DNA from: Ziziphus jujuba | Taxonomy: Eukaryota; Streptophyta; Magnoliopsida; Rosales; Rhamnaceae | Direction of reading: 5' to 3' | Assembly: GCF_031755915.1 (NCBI RefSeq) | Contig: NC_083385.1 | Location: forward strand, 2,339,001 to 2,403,000 | DNA length: 64,000 bases | Part shown: positions 23,881 through 35,626 of the stretch, in pieces | How positions within the stretch are numbered: position 1 is the stretch's first letter | Layout: every line of letters begins with the position of its first letter | The notes under the pieces: generated by a model | Told to the model about the DNA's origin: nothing | What the model saw: the letters and a program-made list of their open reading frames with translations, nothing else | The model's database searches: none | Program-made: the position numbers and the translations under genes

Positions 23881-25865
23881 TAGTTGTGGCCACGTGCGAT
23901 GCAGGTGGTTTAATGTGAATTTGAATATCTAATAGTTTATTTTTTGCTCGGAATAGTTATAATTAAAATAATTTTATAATTGTTATGATATGATAATTTA
24001 AAAAATGTATATCTATTAATCATTTTTTCAATTTTATATTAATAGGAATGAGAAAATTTGTTTGAATAGAATAATCATATAAAATATTCTATCAAGGATG
24101 ATTTATTTGTAGAAAATAGAACATTCTTTCACTGAGCAAAAAGGTAAAAAAGATAATGAGTAGTAAAAACACAAAATATTTGCATCATAAATGAGGATGT
24201 CTTAGCATCATTGGTACTTTTATAAGATAATTGCAAAATTTAATAGAAATATAATAGGTAATACATAAACTATTTTCTATTACATCTTGCAATTTTCGAA
24301 ATATCAATGTTAGTGCTACTATTGTAGAATAAATTGAAAACAAAGTATTTTGTAATAGTCTACAAAAAATTACAATTTTCTACCATCCTAATATAAATGA
24401 AAAGAATGTTCCATGATGGCGAATTAAGTATTCTTTTTTATCCTTATGCTGAGCAAACTTTCTCTTGCTGTCATCATCATACAAGAGAGGACTTTATAGT
24501 TTTGGTGATCTCTTCTCAGTGTCATTTGGTTGTGAAAGGTCTACACTGCTTGTCATTTTTACCTCGCTTTCACGACCTCATTATCTTCGTTAACCTGACC
24601 AAATATTACTAATTATGATTCTCCTTTATTTCCAAATATAACATATTCTAAAAGTTGTAAAATACATGCATTAATATATTAAACAAAAGTCTATGTAATT
24701 TTATAGTTTTAAAAAAGGAAATCTCTATGTATTGAGCTACTTTTGTTAATTAGATATGGTACAAAAGTGAAAAGAGTGAAATAATTTCTTCCTAAATGAG
24801 TTGCACCTATATATGTTGACCTGATAATATTTATGTTTCGTTAAAGAATGGTGTTAGATATAAATAGTATAACATTTTGAATCTTGAATTCCATATGAAC
24901 CAACCTAATAGAACTTACTCGTATAAATATTAATGAATATTTCATCACTGACAATTATAATATATTTTAATTTTAAGATTGAAGTGAAGGAAACCAATTA
25001 ATATTAATTACTCTAAACTAAAAAAAAATAGTGAAGAGTTGTCAATAATATTAATATGAACCATGCTATTTACATTATGATCATCTCTATGAACCAATAA
25101 CAATGTACTAACAGAACAACTCAACAAAATTAAAACCTTATAAAAAAAAAATTTAAAACTTGAAAAAGCATATCTAACAAAGTAACAAACATATATATAA
25201 GCGTACCAAACTTCCCAAAAGCCATGCCAAATTTATGTTGTAGAAGCAACAAAAACCTAAAAGAAACTATTTACAGAGAAACATGTGTAAAAGAACGTAA
25301 TTACAAACAAAAAAAGGGGTAAAGAAAAACACCCACACTTGCCACTTAAAAAAAATAATAATAAAAATAATTATTCATAATGTTCTAATATCCAACAAAA
25401 ATAAAGTTTTAATATCCAACAAAAATTTAAGTAAAAGCAATCCAGCAACATCTAGACCACATAATAAATAAATTACAAAGTTAACAAGTCAATTTCCACT
25501 TACTCACAGTTCAAGTTTTTCTTTGTTATTATTTTTTTTAAATCTTTGTTAGGGGTGGACAAAACCAGTTTAGCCGTCTAATTAAAACCAAAAAAAAAAT
25601 GTAGAGAAAATACAAAGGTAAAAATTGTAGAAAAGATTGAAAAGTATAAAATGGTGATTTGATAAGTGAGGAGAGGACTAATTAAGAAATGTAAGCAATT
25701 ACACATTTCTACATAATCAAGTTATATATATCTTGACTCGATTAATTTTTTACAGAAAATGAAGTCAGCAATTACAGAAACACATTTGTGCATTATAAGT
25801 ATAAGAAAGGCTGTCTAAGTTGCATACATATGCAATTCAGTGAATCTTTTGAGAGAGAGAGTACA
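23881..25865. other. Unannotated AT-rich stretch
   Basis: No supportable gene. A 71-codon open frame at 24397-24612 has no recognisable features. The stretch is the left part of the 4.17 kb present only on the A side of the segmental duplication. Confidence 0.45.
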
Positions 25866-26927
25866 ATGAAAGAGGGCAAGGTAGAGGTTAGAAATAAACA
25901 GGTGATCCTCAAGAACTATATGGAGGGCGGGTTTCCTAAGGAAGATTATATGCATGTGACCTCTGAAGCTACTTTAAGCTTAAGCTTCCACATGCTTACA
26001 CTGACGTTCTTGTGAAGAACCTCTACTTGTCCTACAATCCCTTTCCGCGACTTATTATGCAAAGCCAACAGATGGTCGACCAGATTATACCCCTGCCTCT
26101 CTATGTTTCCCAATTTTTATTTTTATTTTCTTTCTTACATGTTCAAGCTATATATTACCAATTATTAAATTTAAACAATAATGTTACGGTTATTTATTTT
26201 ACATGAATATATACACATATATATTTGGAGACATAATAGTTTAATTTTGATAATATTAATTAATATTGAAAACTACTTAATCATTGCACATATATGCATA
26301 TGCAGCTGTTAAGTGGGTTCTAAGTGTCTAGAGTGTTGGATGTTGGACATCCAGCTACAAAGATGGTGACTTATTTCAGGGAACAACAAGGTGGGAAGAA
26401 TATAGCCTTATCGAGAGACTTGAAAACCTCATCAAGATCCACCATACTAATGTGCCTCTTCTTACTTTGCTGGATTTCTTGAAATTCTTGGTACATGCTC
26501 AATTTCTTCCACTTCCATTCATTAATTATTAATTATTTAGTTTTCCAAATCAATTAGCTATTAATATATAATATATATTATGGATTAATGGTATATATAT
26601 AGGTATGCCCAGCTTGTCTGCTCATGTTGGACTCTCCAAGGAGTTTAATCTTAAGAAAGGAGAAAAGGTGTTCATATTAGATGGAGAAAAGGTGTTCATA
26701 TTAGATGCATCTGGTGTAGTGGGTCAACTTGTTGGCCAATTCACTAAATTATCAGGCAGCTAGTTTTTTGGCTCTTCAAGTCTTAAACTAATCATCTTTT
26801 CCAGTTATATATATATATATATATATATATAAGTGATTATTTTACTAATTTCTTTATATGTATCTATTTGAATCAGCTCCCGAGTAGAGTTTGATTTGTT
26901 GAAAGAAAAAGAATAAATAATTACAAT
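25866..26927 (+). pseudogene. NADP-dependent 2-alkenal reductase relic (double-bond reductase family)
   Basis: Several exon remnants keep the order of the plant alkenal double-bond reductase family (medium-chain dehydrogenase fold, reduces the C=C of alkenals and phenylpropenals with NADPH). Exon 1 from ATG 25866 reads KVEVRNKQVILKNYMEGGFP, then after a frameshift DVLVKNLYLSYNPFPRLIMQ. A second piece (26320-26500) reads EEYSLIERLENLIKIHHTN with a stop before it. A third (26604-26763) reads LSAHVGLSKEFNLKKGEKVF and SGVVGQLVGQFTKLSGS, corresponding to the nucleotide-binding region, then a stop. A last scrap (about 26880-26915) reads RVEFDLLKEKE. A 24-bp direct duplication (26659-26682, 26683-26706) repeats GEKVFILD in frame. 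Stops, frameshift and missing 3' half make it non-functional. Confidence 0.82.
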
Positions 26928-28040
26928 CAAATGTCCTTTGACCTTCGAAAAATTGGAAGAGGCAGTTCTCAGGTTGGTTTACAATTATGGTTCATGTAGT
27001 TTGTTAAATTGTTGGTTGACAAATAAAACAATTCACAACAAACACTAAAATCCATTTCCTTGTTCACTAAGACAATTTCACAAACACATACTCTTCAAAC
27101 ACAGAACCCATCACTTTTTTACTTTATTTTTCAGGCTATAGATTTCTGGCAGCACAAATTACTTTCTCTAGTAATTTTTAACCATTTACAGTTCAATTGA
27201 TAATTTTTTCATATAAAATAAAGTTCTACAGCAATAAAAAGGAAACCTTGATTGATCATAATCATAAAACAGTCAAAAGCTAAATCAATAATAGTTAAAA
27301 AAAAGGAAAAAGGGATGAGAAATTGAAGAAGAAATAACAGTCACCATCAAACAAAGGAAATAAGCCAAAAGATTTGCCGGACCGACAGAAGCTTTGGTTG
27401 GAGAAGGAAGACCCAGTTCGTGAAGGCTTCAAATCTCTTCGTCGGAGAAATTAGATGCCAAACCCATTTATATATATTGGCCTAGTCCTCGACGAATTCA
27501 AAGTCACAGTTGTAGAAATATCATTTATATGTTTGCAAAAGGGGAGATGAGGGATGCCTTTGATGAAAATAACAGTTTGAAGAAGACCTTTGAACAATGT
27601 TGTTTTTTTATTAAAAAAACTTACACATCTCTTTATTTATTCTCGTGCCTCTTTGCAATCGTGACTCTTCCTGTTGACTATTTTTACACACAACAGCAGC
27701 AACAGCTTCCAACAGCTACCAACAACAACAACGGCTACTAACAGCTACCAACAGCAATGACCAGCTCATGGCAACAACAACCAACACTGTCAACAGCTAC
27801 CGTGTCTCATCAACCTTTTCACGGAGTCGAGGAAGGGAAAGCTTTCAGTGATTTCCTACCACTTCCTGTCTAGAAGAAACCAGTTGTTTAGATTATGTTG
27901 AGAGTGAGCAATCATCCCTTGACACATGGAAATAAAGGGGGAGGGGGGGCAAAAACGCATGGGAGAGTGCCGTTTTTTAACCAAAATAAATAGTAAAAAA
28001 GGACCAAAAACCCTTGCTCTCTTCTTCTTTATAGTATAGA
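26928..28040. other. Spacer with a CAACAGCTAC-like minisatellite
   Basis: No gene is supported. Between about 27690 and 27800 the words CAACAGC, CAACAACAAC and AACAGCTACC repeat as a degenerate short tandem array. A 70-codon frame at 27529-27741 ends in it (QQQQLPTATNNNNG) and is probably fortuitous. Confidence 0.45.
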
Positions 28041-30339
28041 CATAGGATATATATATATATATATATAGATAAATAAAAAATAAAAAAATAAAAGAAACAA
28101 AGTAAAAAAGAAAAGGTACTATTTTCAAATTTCAAAACCGGCATGATTCTGTATATATTAGTAGACGCACCAGAAAGCAAAGATTAGTATTTTTATACAA
28201 GGGGAACAAAAAAAATATTACCAGAAAGTAAAAGATTCCTGGACATACGTATATTATTGAATATGTCTTCTTGGTAATATATGATTGAATAATTTAAATT
28301 AATATATTTATGATTTAAAAATACAAATTTATTTCGTTGTTTTGTTAATTTCCATAAAAATTGAATGGTTTATATATATATATATATATAGCCCTTAAAC
28401 TCGAACTACTTTCACCAAATTACCTAATAAAGGAAAGTGTTTTTAATTAAGAAGTAGTTGTTAGATGTGATTACTTGTTCGAACAACTGTTGTAGCCAAA
28501 AATTTAAAAAAAAAAAACCCCAACTGTTTTATGTTTCTGTGTATGTCATATCAAGTTAGCTTCACTTTCTATCATCGTCGAAAAAGTATATCTATAATTA
28601 ATGATATAGCTGCTGATTGTTCAAAAAGATTGAAAAATGATAGAGTGGAAACTTTCTTTAATCTCTGAGCCAAACAGTAGAAAACCAAATTATTAGTTTT
28701 TGGTAGAATCCTAATCCATCCAGCGAACTAAATATATTTAATTGGATTTATTGATATATATTATGCTAGAAGTATATAGTGGGGTTTAATAAATGAGGAT
28801 GGCAAAATTGTAATCTATTCCATATGTATTAAAATTTCCTTATGTAATCAACCTTCATTAAGTAATTCTTATAATAAGCGTGATTAATAATTTTTTTCCA
28901 CCCATTTTTTATTTGGAAAAATTAACTTATTGGTGGACAGTCAAGTGGTTGGAAATTGTCATTAGATTGGAAGAGCCAATGAGATGAGAGCAATGATGTT
29001 ATAAGGATACATTTTACCCTTAATACTTCTATTTTTTATTTGGTTTTAACCTTTTTGCCTAAGTTGGGGCCACTTTTGGCTTCTTCCAATCATTGATTTT
29101 CTACACATAAAACTATCAGGTTCATAATACAGCAATCCATCATATAAAGTTTCAGCACAGACTAAAAGCTTAAAGCTCTCTGAATCTGAATTCTAATGGC
29201 GTCCTCACTGCTGGAAGTAGAAAACAATCAGCATCCGAAAGTCCATGATGAGAAGGAAAGAAGGAAAGAAGAAGAAGAAAGCTTCTGTTATGCCATGCAG
29301 ATCGTCATGTCTTCTGTATTATCCATGTCCATGCAATCCGCAACTGAGCTCGGAGTTTTTGATGTCATAGCCAAAGCAGGTCCAGGGTCCAAGCTCTCTT
29401 CCTCGGAAATTGCAGCCCAGATGCCCACCAAAAACCCCGAGGCACCCATTATGCTGGATCGCATCCTGAGGCTCTTGGCCAGCCACTCTCTGCTCAGTTG
29501 CTCTGTTGTTGCTGATGATAATGGGTCTTTTGAGAGGCTATACAGTCTTGCTCCAGCGTCCAAGTTCTTTGTCACCAACAAAGATGGTGTTTCCTTGGGC
29601 CCCTTGATGGCACTCATACAAGATAATGTCTTCTTGACCAGCTGGTCTGGTTTCCTTTTTCGTGACCAAATGTAACATTTTAATAATACATTTCATGTCC
29701 CCAAATCACAAATTTCATTGTGTCAGAAAAGTAATATATGTCCAACCCACACAATCAAGCCTCTTTAATAGTTAGAAGGTCCTCTGTTTAACCCCTCAAT
29801 AGATTGGAAAGAGATCAATTAATTACTTTCTTGGTCAAAATCATATATCCTAAAATGTTTTTCTAGATTCAGTTATGCTAGGCAAATCATTTATTATGTT
29901 CCTAAATCCAATATAATGTTACATTATTCAAATGTAGGTCTCAACTAAAAGATGCAGTTCTTGAAGGAGGAATTCCTTTTAACAGGGTTCACGGAACACA
30001 CGCCTTTGAGTATCCAGGCTTGGATCACAGGTTTAATCAGGTTTTCAACACTGCTATGTACAATCATACTACTATTGTTATCAAAAAGATTCTGGATCTG
30101 TACAAAGGCTTTGAGTCCCTTGAACAACTTGTTGATGTTGGTGGTGGCCTAGGAGTGACCCTTAGATTGATCACTTCGAAATACCCAAATATCAAGGCTA
30201 TTAATTTTGACTTGCCTCATGTTATAAAGCATGCCCCCGCTTATCCAGGTATTAATTTTGATTCTAAATCTTAAACCTATATATAGATAGCTTATTGTGT
30301 ATATATAGTGTATATATAGATTACTTGAGACAATGATAC

Positions 30340-30371
<32 letters not shown>

Positions 30372-30596
30372 GTTGTAGGTGTGGAACATGTAGGAGGAGA
30401 TATGTTTTCGAGTGTTCCTAGCGGGGACGCCATTTTTATGAAGGCAAGTTTCTGAAGTTTTTGTTGTTATTTTCTTTATTTTTATTTGATTTGTATGAAT
30501 TCTAATGGATTTTGACATATAATTTTTGTAGTGGATACTTCATGATTGGAGTGATGAGAAGTGCTTAAAGCTGTTGAAATATTGCTACAAGGCTAT
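28041..30596 (+). repeat. Segmental duplication, A-side copy (matches 37370-40004)
   Basis: From the (TA)n tract at about 28045 through the OMT promoter, exon 1, intron 1, exons 2-3 and the start of exon 4, this stretch is nearly identical to 37370-40004. It includes introns and about 1.1 kb of upstream DNA. Differences are a few substitutions and length changes in T or TA runs (for example the T-rich insert after 38990). High identity in non-coding DNA indicates a recent duplication or conversion. Confidence 0.95.
29141..29150 (+). promoter_or_regulatory. Possible TATA box of OMT A
   Basis: CATATAAAGT lies about 47-55 bp before the ATG at 29196. An identical copy precedes OMT C at 38481-38490. 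The distance would leave a leader of roughly 20-30 nt. It is a weak, position-based call. Confidence 0.4.
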
Positions 30597-30621
30597 GCTT
30601 TATTATCATGACATTGGGTGA
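29196..30621 (+). pseudogene. O-methyltransferase copy A, 3'-truncated and fused to repeat DNA
   Basis: Class II plant O-methyltransferase of the caffeic-acid OMT type. Exons: 29196-29644, 29938-30248, 30379-30443 and 30532-30621. Exon 1 codes for the N-terminal dimerisation domain ([20 protein letters not shown]). Exon 2 holds the SAM site [15 protein letters not shown] and [12 protein letters not shown]; exons 3-4 hold GGDMF, the donor-side FMK and the catalytic His motif [11 protein letters not shown]. At 30597 exon 4 jumps into the dispersed repeat, adds a foreign tail (MLYYHDIG) and stops at TGA 30619. The product would be 304 residues against 373 for copy C. It lacks both Glu residues that pair with the catalytic His in characterised COMTs, so it is probably inactive. 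Intron 3 has a GC donor (AAG|GCAAGT), as in copy C. Confidence 0.9.
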
Positions 30622-30904
30622 GCAAATCTTCCTCATAAAGGGGCTCATAAACCGGGCAGAGGTGCTTTGGGGACCCGGTCGGAAGAGAACCGTATTCATA
30701 TATATATATATATATATATATATGTACCTATGATGTTAAATTAGCTTTTATCAAATTTCATAAATAAAAAATTAAAATGAAATTTTTTTTTAAAAAAAAG
30801 CAACTTTTATTGGAAAAATGATGTTGAATTAGCATTTCTTTAAAGTTGAAGCCCCTGGGAAGAGAGAGCCTATGGTCATTTTGATATAAACAGAATTTAT
30901 AATA

Positions 30905-30936
<32 letters not shown>

Positions 30937-31535
30937 TGCCGTTTTTCGTCGCTTGTTTTCCATTTTATTATATTGTCCTTCCTTCTTACTTTCTCCCAAG
31001 CCCAAAGTAATCTACCCCACTTATACCGAGAAGTTCTCTTTTGCACTGCTCGGCTGAAGTTTTCATAAATTGCAATTTGAAACTCTTATCTTGCTTTAAT
31101 TCTGTTTCTTTTAGCTGGTTTCCTGGAGAATCCAATACGTGCCCTCCTTTCTTGTCAATGTGCTGCTAAACCTACTGTAATGGGTTGTTTTAATCCTGGA
31201 TCAAATTTCTCCATATTTTTGTAGACATTATGAATCAAGAGAAAGGCATGAGGATAGCTCCTGAGTCTAGGCAAGCAATTTTTTTTGTTTTCTTCTTTTG
31301 GTTTATAATAGAAACCATATTTCCAAGGAAAATAAATAAATAAATCTACCCCACTCCCTTCTCACCCGTACGGCCATATCCTGCTATTTCGGACCTCTCG
31401 CATCCCCATTTAATTTCTGATCTCTCTATCATGCTCCCTAATGGCCCATCATTCTGTCCTTCCTTCCCTTGGACACAGTAACTCTTTTTGGGCCTTAATA
31501 GGCCTCAATGATGAGTTCTCTAATCTCTATAAAAT
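30597..31535 (+). repeat. Dispersed low-copy segment, copy 2
   Basis: It starts abruptly inside the segment (GCTTTATTATCATGACATTG) at the broken end of OMT A. It then follows copy 3 (40625 onward) through GAGCAAATCTTCCTCATAA, ATACCGAGAAGTTCTCTTT, TGTAGACATTATGAATCAAG and CCCTAATGGCCCATCATTCT. The junction TCCAAGGAAAATAAATAAATAAATCTACC near 31321-31350 shows the uninterrupted form of the site where the MULE inserted in copy 1. The segment has (TA)n runs near 30700 and 30910. Confidence 0.85.
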
Positions 31536-33633
31536 GAAGTAATTAGGTAACAATGATGAGTGGCAATCTTATAAGATTAAAGCGAAGAATGACTTAACAT
31601 TATCACTATTGCCGCTGCTTTTTTTAGACAATAATTAACATGAATTCCAATCTTTATAAATCCAATTATTTTTCCCATTTCTAAAATGTCTAAAATCAAT
31701 GTGGACACATATTCTGTAGGACGTAGCAGAACGCAGAATTAATGTTCGGATGATGAACAACCAACAAGTACGACATAATAATTATCAGAAAGTACAACAT
31801 AAATTACAAGTAGATCGCCAAATTACCTTTGGTTGAGGCTAACAAATATGGCTCGGTCATTATATGAAGTAAGCAACATTTACAAGTTTAGAGGCTTTAG
31901 CTGTTTGCAAAAGAATAACTAGCCAGCCAAGATTGGGAGTGATACAGATACAATCCAAATTTGACTTGGTTATTATATGTTCGATTGACAGTGACATCAA
32001 TGATATATCCAACGGTTTTTAATCTAATATTAAGTATTTAATAATGAAACAGACTTTTGAATTCGGTAAATTCAAAAAAAATAAATAAATAAATAAATTG
32101 GCCAATATAATTTTATACCGTTTTCTTCATTTTTTAAGCAAGTTTTCATTTTGCAATATTAGCTCAAACTCATTATCTGGTCAAAAATGATTTAGTTGTC
32201 TTTACTTTGTATGTAAACAATCATAATGTCTTTTTACGTATCAATCAATAAATTTTGTTTTGAACTTGTAGCTCTATATAATGTCTCAACTATGACCTAC
32301 CTGAATCTTTTCTGTTTGTTTCTGATGGATGCTTATGTGTACTTGTTTTTTTAACCCAAGTGTGTTTCACTACATGTATATATTGAATTTATTTATCTTT
32401 TTAATTTTTTTTTTGTTATTCAATTGGTTTGCTATTATATTGGATCAATAATCATTTGTTAAGACTAAAAATTAAGCACAACCAACGATGGAAAAAAACC
32501 AACAAGGATCCTAATTCCCCAATTATGTATATACAATTTCTTTTAAAATATTTTTATAAAAAAAATATTCCTTAAAAATATTGCTCAAGTACTATTTCAA
32601 AATTATTGAATTATATACGTATATGTCATTCTATGAATATAAAAAGAGAATCATATTCCTAACAAAAGTTGATAATATGGGGTGTTTAGTAAAAGGGAAA
32701 GTATTAAAGAAAATTAATTGTTGGAAATCAGTTTTTTGGGATTCAGCTTCCTGAGAATAAGTTTTTTTGGGATTTTTTTTATAGTATTTGGTTAATTATA
32801 AAAGAAAATAGGACTTACAAGTAATTAAAAAAATTTATACATTAAAATTAAAGGATAAAATTGTATTTAAAAAAATATGTAATATCAGTTTTTGAAAAAA
32901 TTTTAGAATAACACCTTTTTAATAGAATGTATTTTCCCTGTCAATTTTCCACATTACGATATTTATTTTCCACTAGAGTACACAAATTCTTTTTTTTTAA
33001 AATTATCTAAAAAGAAAAAAATTTCACTTTCCTAAGAAATTTTAAATTTTCACTAACTTTACCCCTATCCAAACACTCCATAATATAATTATGTTTAGCG
33101 TGAAGAAGGCACTTGTAATATATTCTCTCACATAAAATAATAATAAAAAATGTCTATATATGATCAACCTCTAACTAATAATTTCGTTATTTAATGTTTT
33201 CTATTAATTAATTCCTTTGTTAATTAAATTGTTTTGTAGTCATTTAAACCCTCGGCTACTTTGTCCTTTTTTATTATTATTTTTCCCTCAAAATCGGAAA
33301 CTTTCAAAATCATTAAGTTAAATAATCCGTGAATGTCACTTAATCATGTAAGCGTATTAACTAATAGTGGAATGCAATTGCTTTTCAAAGATATGATCTC
33401 AATTAATAATTAATTTAATGTTTCCCTTCTTATAATTATATGTTTAAGTTAATCTAAAGAACTAAAATCCACGAAAGTGGTTGAAAGATCTCATTCCGAT
33501 ATGAAAAGTCCACCCCCACAGCAACATATGCTTAATATATCGCCCACCACTAATCTTATTCTCTTAAAGGCGTTGGCAATTCCTCCTCCTCTTCTTCCAA
33601 GCATATTTGAGTAAATATCAGTTTTAAGTTTTA
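31536..33633. other. Unannotated AT-rich spacer upstream of OMT B
   Basis: No reading frame or repeat unit was recognised. Any OMT B promoter is expected in the last few hundred bases. A clear TATA box is not evident; TTAATATATC near 33530 is a weak candidate. Confidence 0.45.
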
Positions 33634-35626
33634 ATGGCATCCTCATTGGATATAGAAAACAATCGAAGAGACCATGACCATGACACCAGGGAAGAAGAAG
33701 AAAGCTTCTCCTATGCATTGCAGCTGGTGGGTTCTTCTGCACTGCCCACGTCACTGCAATGCGCTATCGAGCTTGGCGTATTCGATATCATAGGCAAAGC
33801 AGGTGAAGGGGCAAAGCTTTCCCCAGCAGAGATTGCAGCCCAGTTGGGTACCAACAACCCTAACGCACCCACCATGCTGGACTCCATCCTTAGGCTTTTG
33901 GCCTGCCACTCTGTCCTCAACTGCTCTGTGGTTGCTGATGATAACGATAATAATATTAATGGCTCTTTGCAGTTGCAGAGGCTATACAGTCTTGCTCCAG
34001 TGTCCAGGTTCTTTGTCACCAACGAAGATGGTGTTTCATTGGGCCCCTTGATATCGCTCACACAAGATAAAGTCTTTTTAGCATGCTGGTCTGCGCTGTC
34101 TTTTTTTTTTTTTTTCCCTCTCTCTTTGGGTTGTTCATGCACAAATTGGTTACTTTTTATGTTCAATATTGATCTTTTCTTTTTTATTTTATCAGAATCG
34201 ATCATTCCATTGTTTGTCTTAACAATCACGTAGTGATTCATGGTCCAAACACATCTTCTAGTTTAACAATCACGTAATCTACTAGCTTGACCGATCGAAG
34301 CTCAACAAGCTTTGTAGATCATATTTCCCAGTTAATTAGTTTGTCATGACTAGGATTAATAGAAACCGTCAAACTTAACACTTTCCGTATTATCTGAATC
34401 ATTAAGGTTTGACCTCTATTTTCCGTTAAAGTTAATTTAAGACCAGCTTTGGTGGTGTGATTGTTGTTAACAGAAATCTAGGTTCTAAACTCAATTCTTT
34501 CTCCTATGTTTAATTTATTTTTTTACCATATCCGGTTAGCGTCCAAAAAATAACTTTATTGTTTAGTTAAAAAAAAAAAAAAGGATAAATATTCCATCAC
34601 CTACACATCTATTTTAAATAAATAATAATAAAAGATTTTATCTAATTCTGATAGAATTAATGTTGCACAAGACACAGGTCCCAATTGAAAGATGCAATTC
34701 TTGAAGGTGGAATACCATTCAACAGGGTCTATGGAATGCACCCCTTTGAGTATCCTGGAGTGGATTCCAGATTCAATCAGGTTTTTAACACTGCAATGTA
34801 CAATCACACTACTATAACTATAAAACAGATACTCGAGGTTTACAAGGGTTTTGAGCCCATCAAACAATTGGTTGATGTTGGTGGTGGTCTTGGGGTGACC
34901 CTTAAGAATATCACTTCCACCTACCCACACATCAAGGGCATTAATTTTGACTTGCCTCATGTCATCAAACATGCCCCTTCTTATCCAGGTATGTCTTTTG
35001 TTTTACCACTCTATCAATAAACTTTTTTTTTTTCAATCCCATATATGTAGTGATTAAATGAAGATAAATTTAATTATACATATAAATACATAAACAAATA
35101 TACGTATATATATTGTTATATTGTTGCAGGTGTGAAACATGTAGAAGGAGATATGTTTGTGAGTGTTCCAAGCGGGGATGCCATTTTCATGAAGGTAATA
35201 ATGGTATAGTTTTGCAAAATTTTCCAACAAATTAAGCATTATATAATTTATATTCTATTCTTTCTCATATATATTTGATTTGTTGAGAGTTCCCTAGAAT
35301 GAAATATTACTTTTATTAATTATGTGTAGTGGATTCTTCATAATTGGAACGATGAAAAATGTATAAAATTGTTGAAAAACTGCTACAAAGCTATTCCAGA
35401 AGAGGGGAAAGTGATCATTGTCGATGCAATTTTTCCCGTAATGCCAGAGACAAGTGCTGAAGTGAAAAGCATCTCCCAAGCCAATGTGATTATGATGACT
35501 CAAAACCCAGGAGGGAAGGAGAGGACCAAACAAGAATTCCTTGCCCTGGCTACTGCTTCTGGATTTAGTGGCGTCAGATTTGAATGCAATGTCTCGTCCT
35601 CCTGGGTTATGGAGTTCTTCAAGTAA
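33634..35626 (+). CDS. O-methyltransferase copy B (COMT-like), apparently intact
   Basis: Exons 33634-34088, 34678-34988, 35130-35194 and 35330-35626 splice at GT...AG sites and give 375 residues, within the usual 350-380 for plant class II OMTs. Exons 2, 3 and 4 have exactly the lengths of those in copy C. N-terminal dimerisation helices ([20 protein letters not shown]) are followed by the SAM fold ([45 protein letters not shown]), the catalytic His in [11 protein letters not shown] and the late loop [16 protein letters not shown] with the second catalytic Glu region. The Asp after the catalytic His (HDW in copies A, C and D) is Asn here, which may alter substrate handling. The enzyme would transfer methyl from SAM to a phenolic hydroxyl in the cytosol. 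The substrate cannot be told; lignin COMTs have WICHDW, so a specialised-metabolism role is likelier. An Asp/Asn-rich insertion (DDNDNNING) lengthens exon 1. Confidence 0.92.

Noticed and set aside
24397..24612. 71-codon frame upstream of the reductase relic
   Set aside because: No family features and no splice or promoter context; expected by chance.
27529..27741. Small Gln/Asn-rich protein
   Set aside because: The Gln/Asn tail is the translation of a CAACAGC minisatellite; no support for coding.
29288..29617. Antisense frames over OMT exon 1 (also in B, C and D)
   Set aside because: They recur because the coding strand is conserved, and they show no independent features.
30340..30372. Many (TA)n tracts (26805, 28049, 28374, 30340, 30700, 30905, 37362, 39665, 39755, 40957, 42188) as regulatory sites
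   Set aside because: Ordinary plant microsatellites; only the pair at the edges of the 4.17-kb segment is informative, as possible recombination points.
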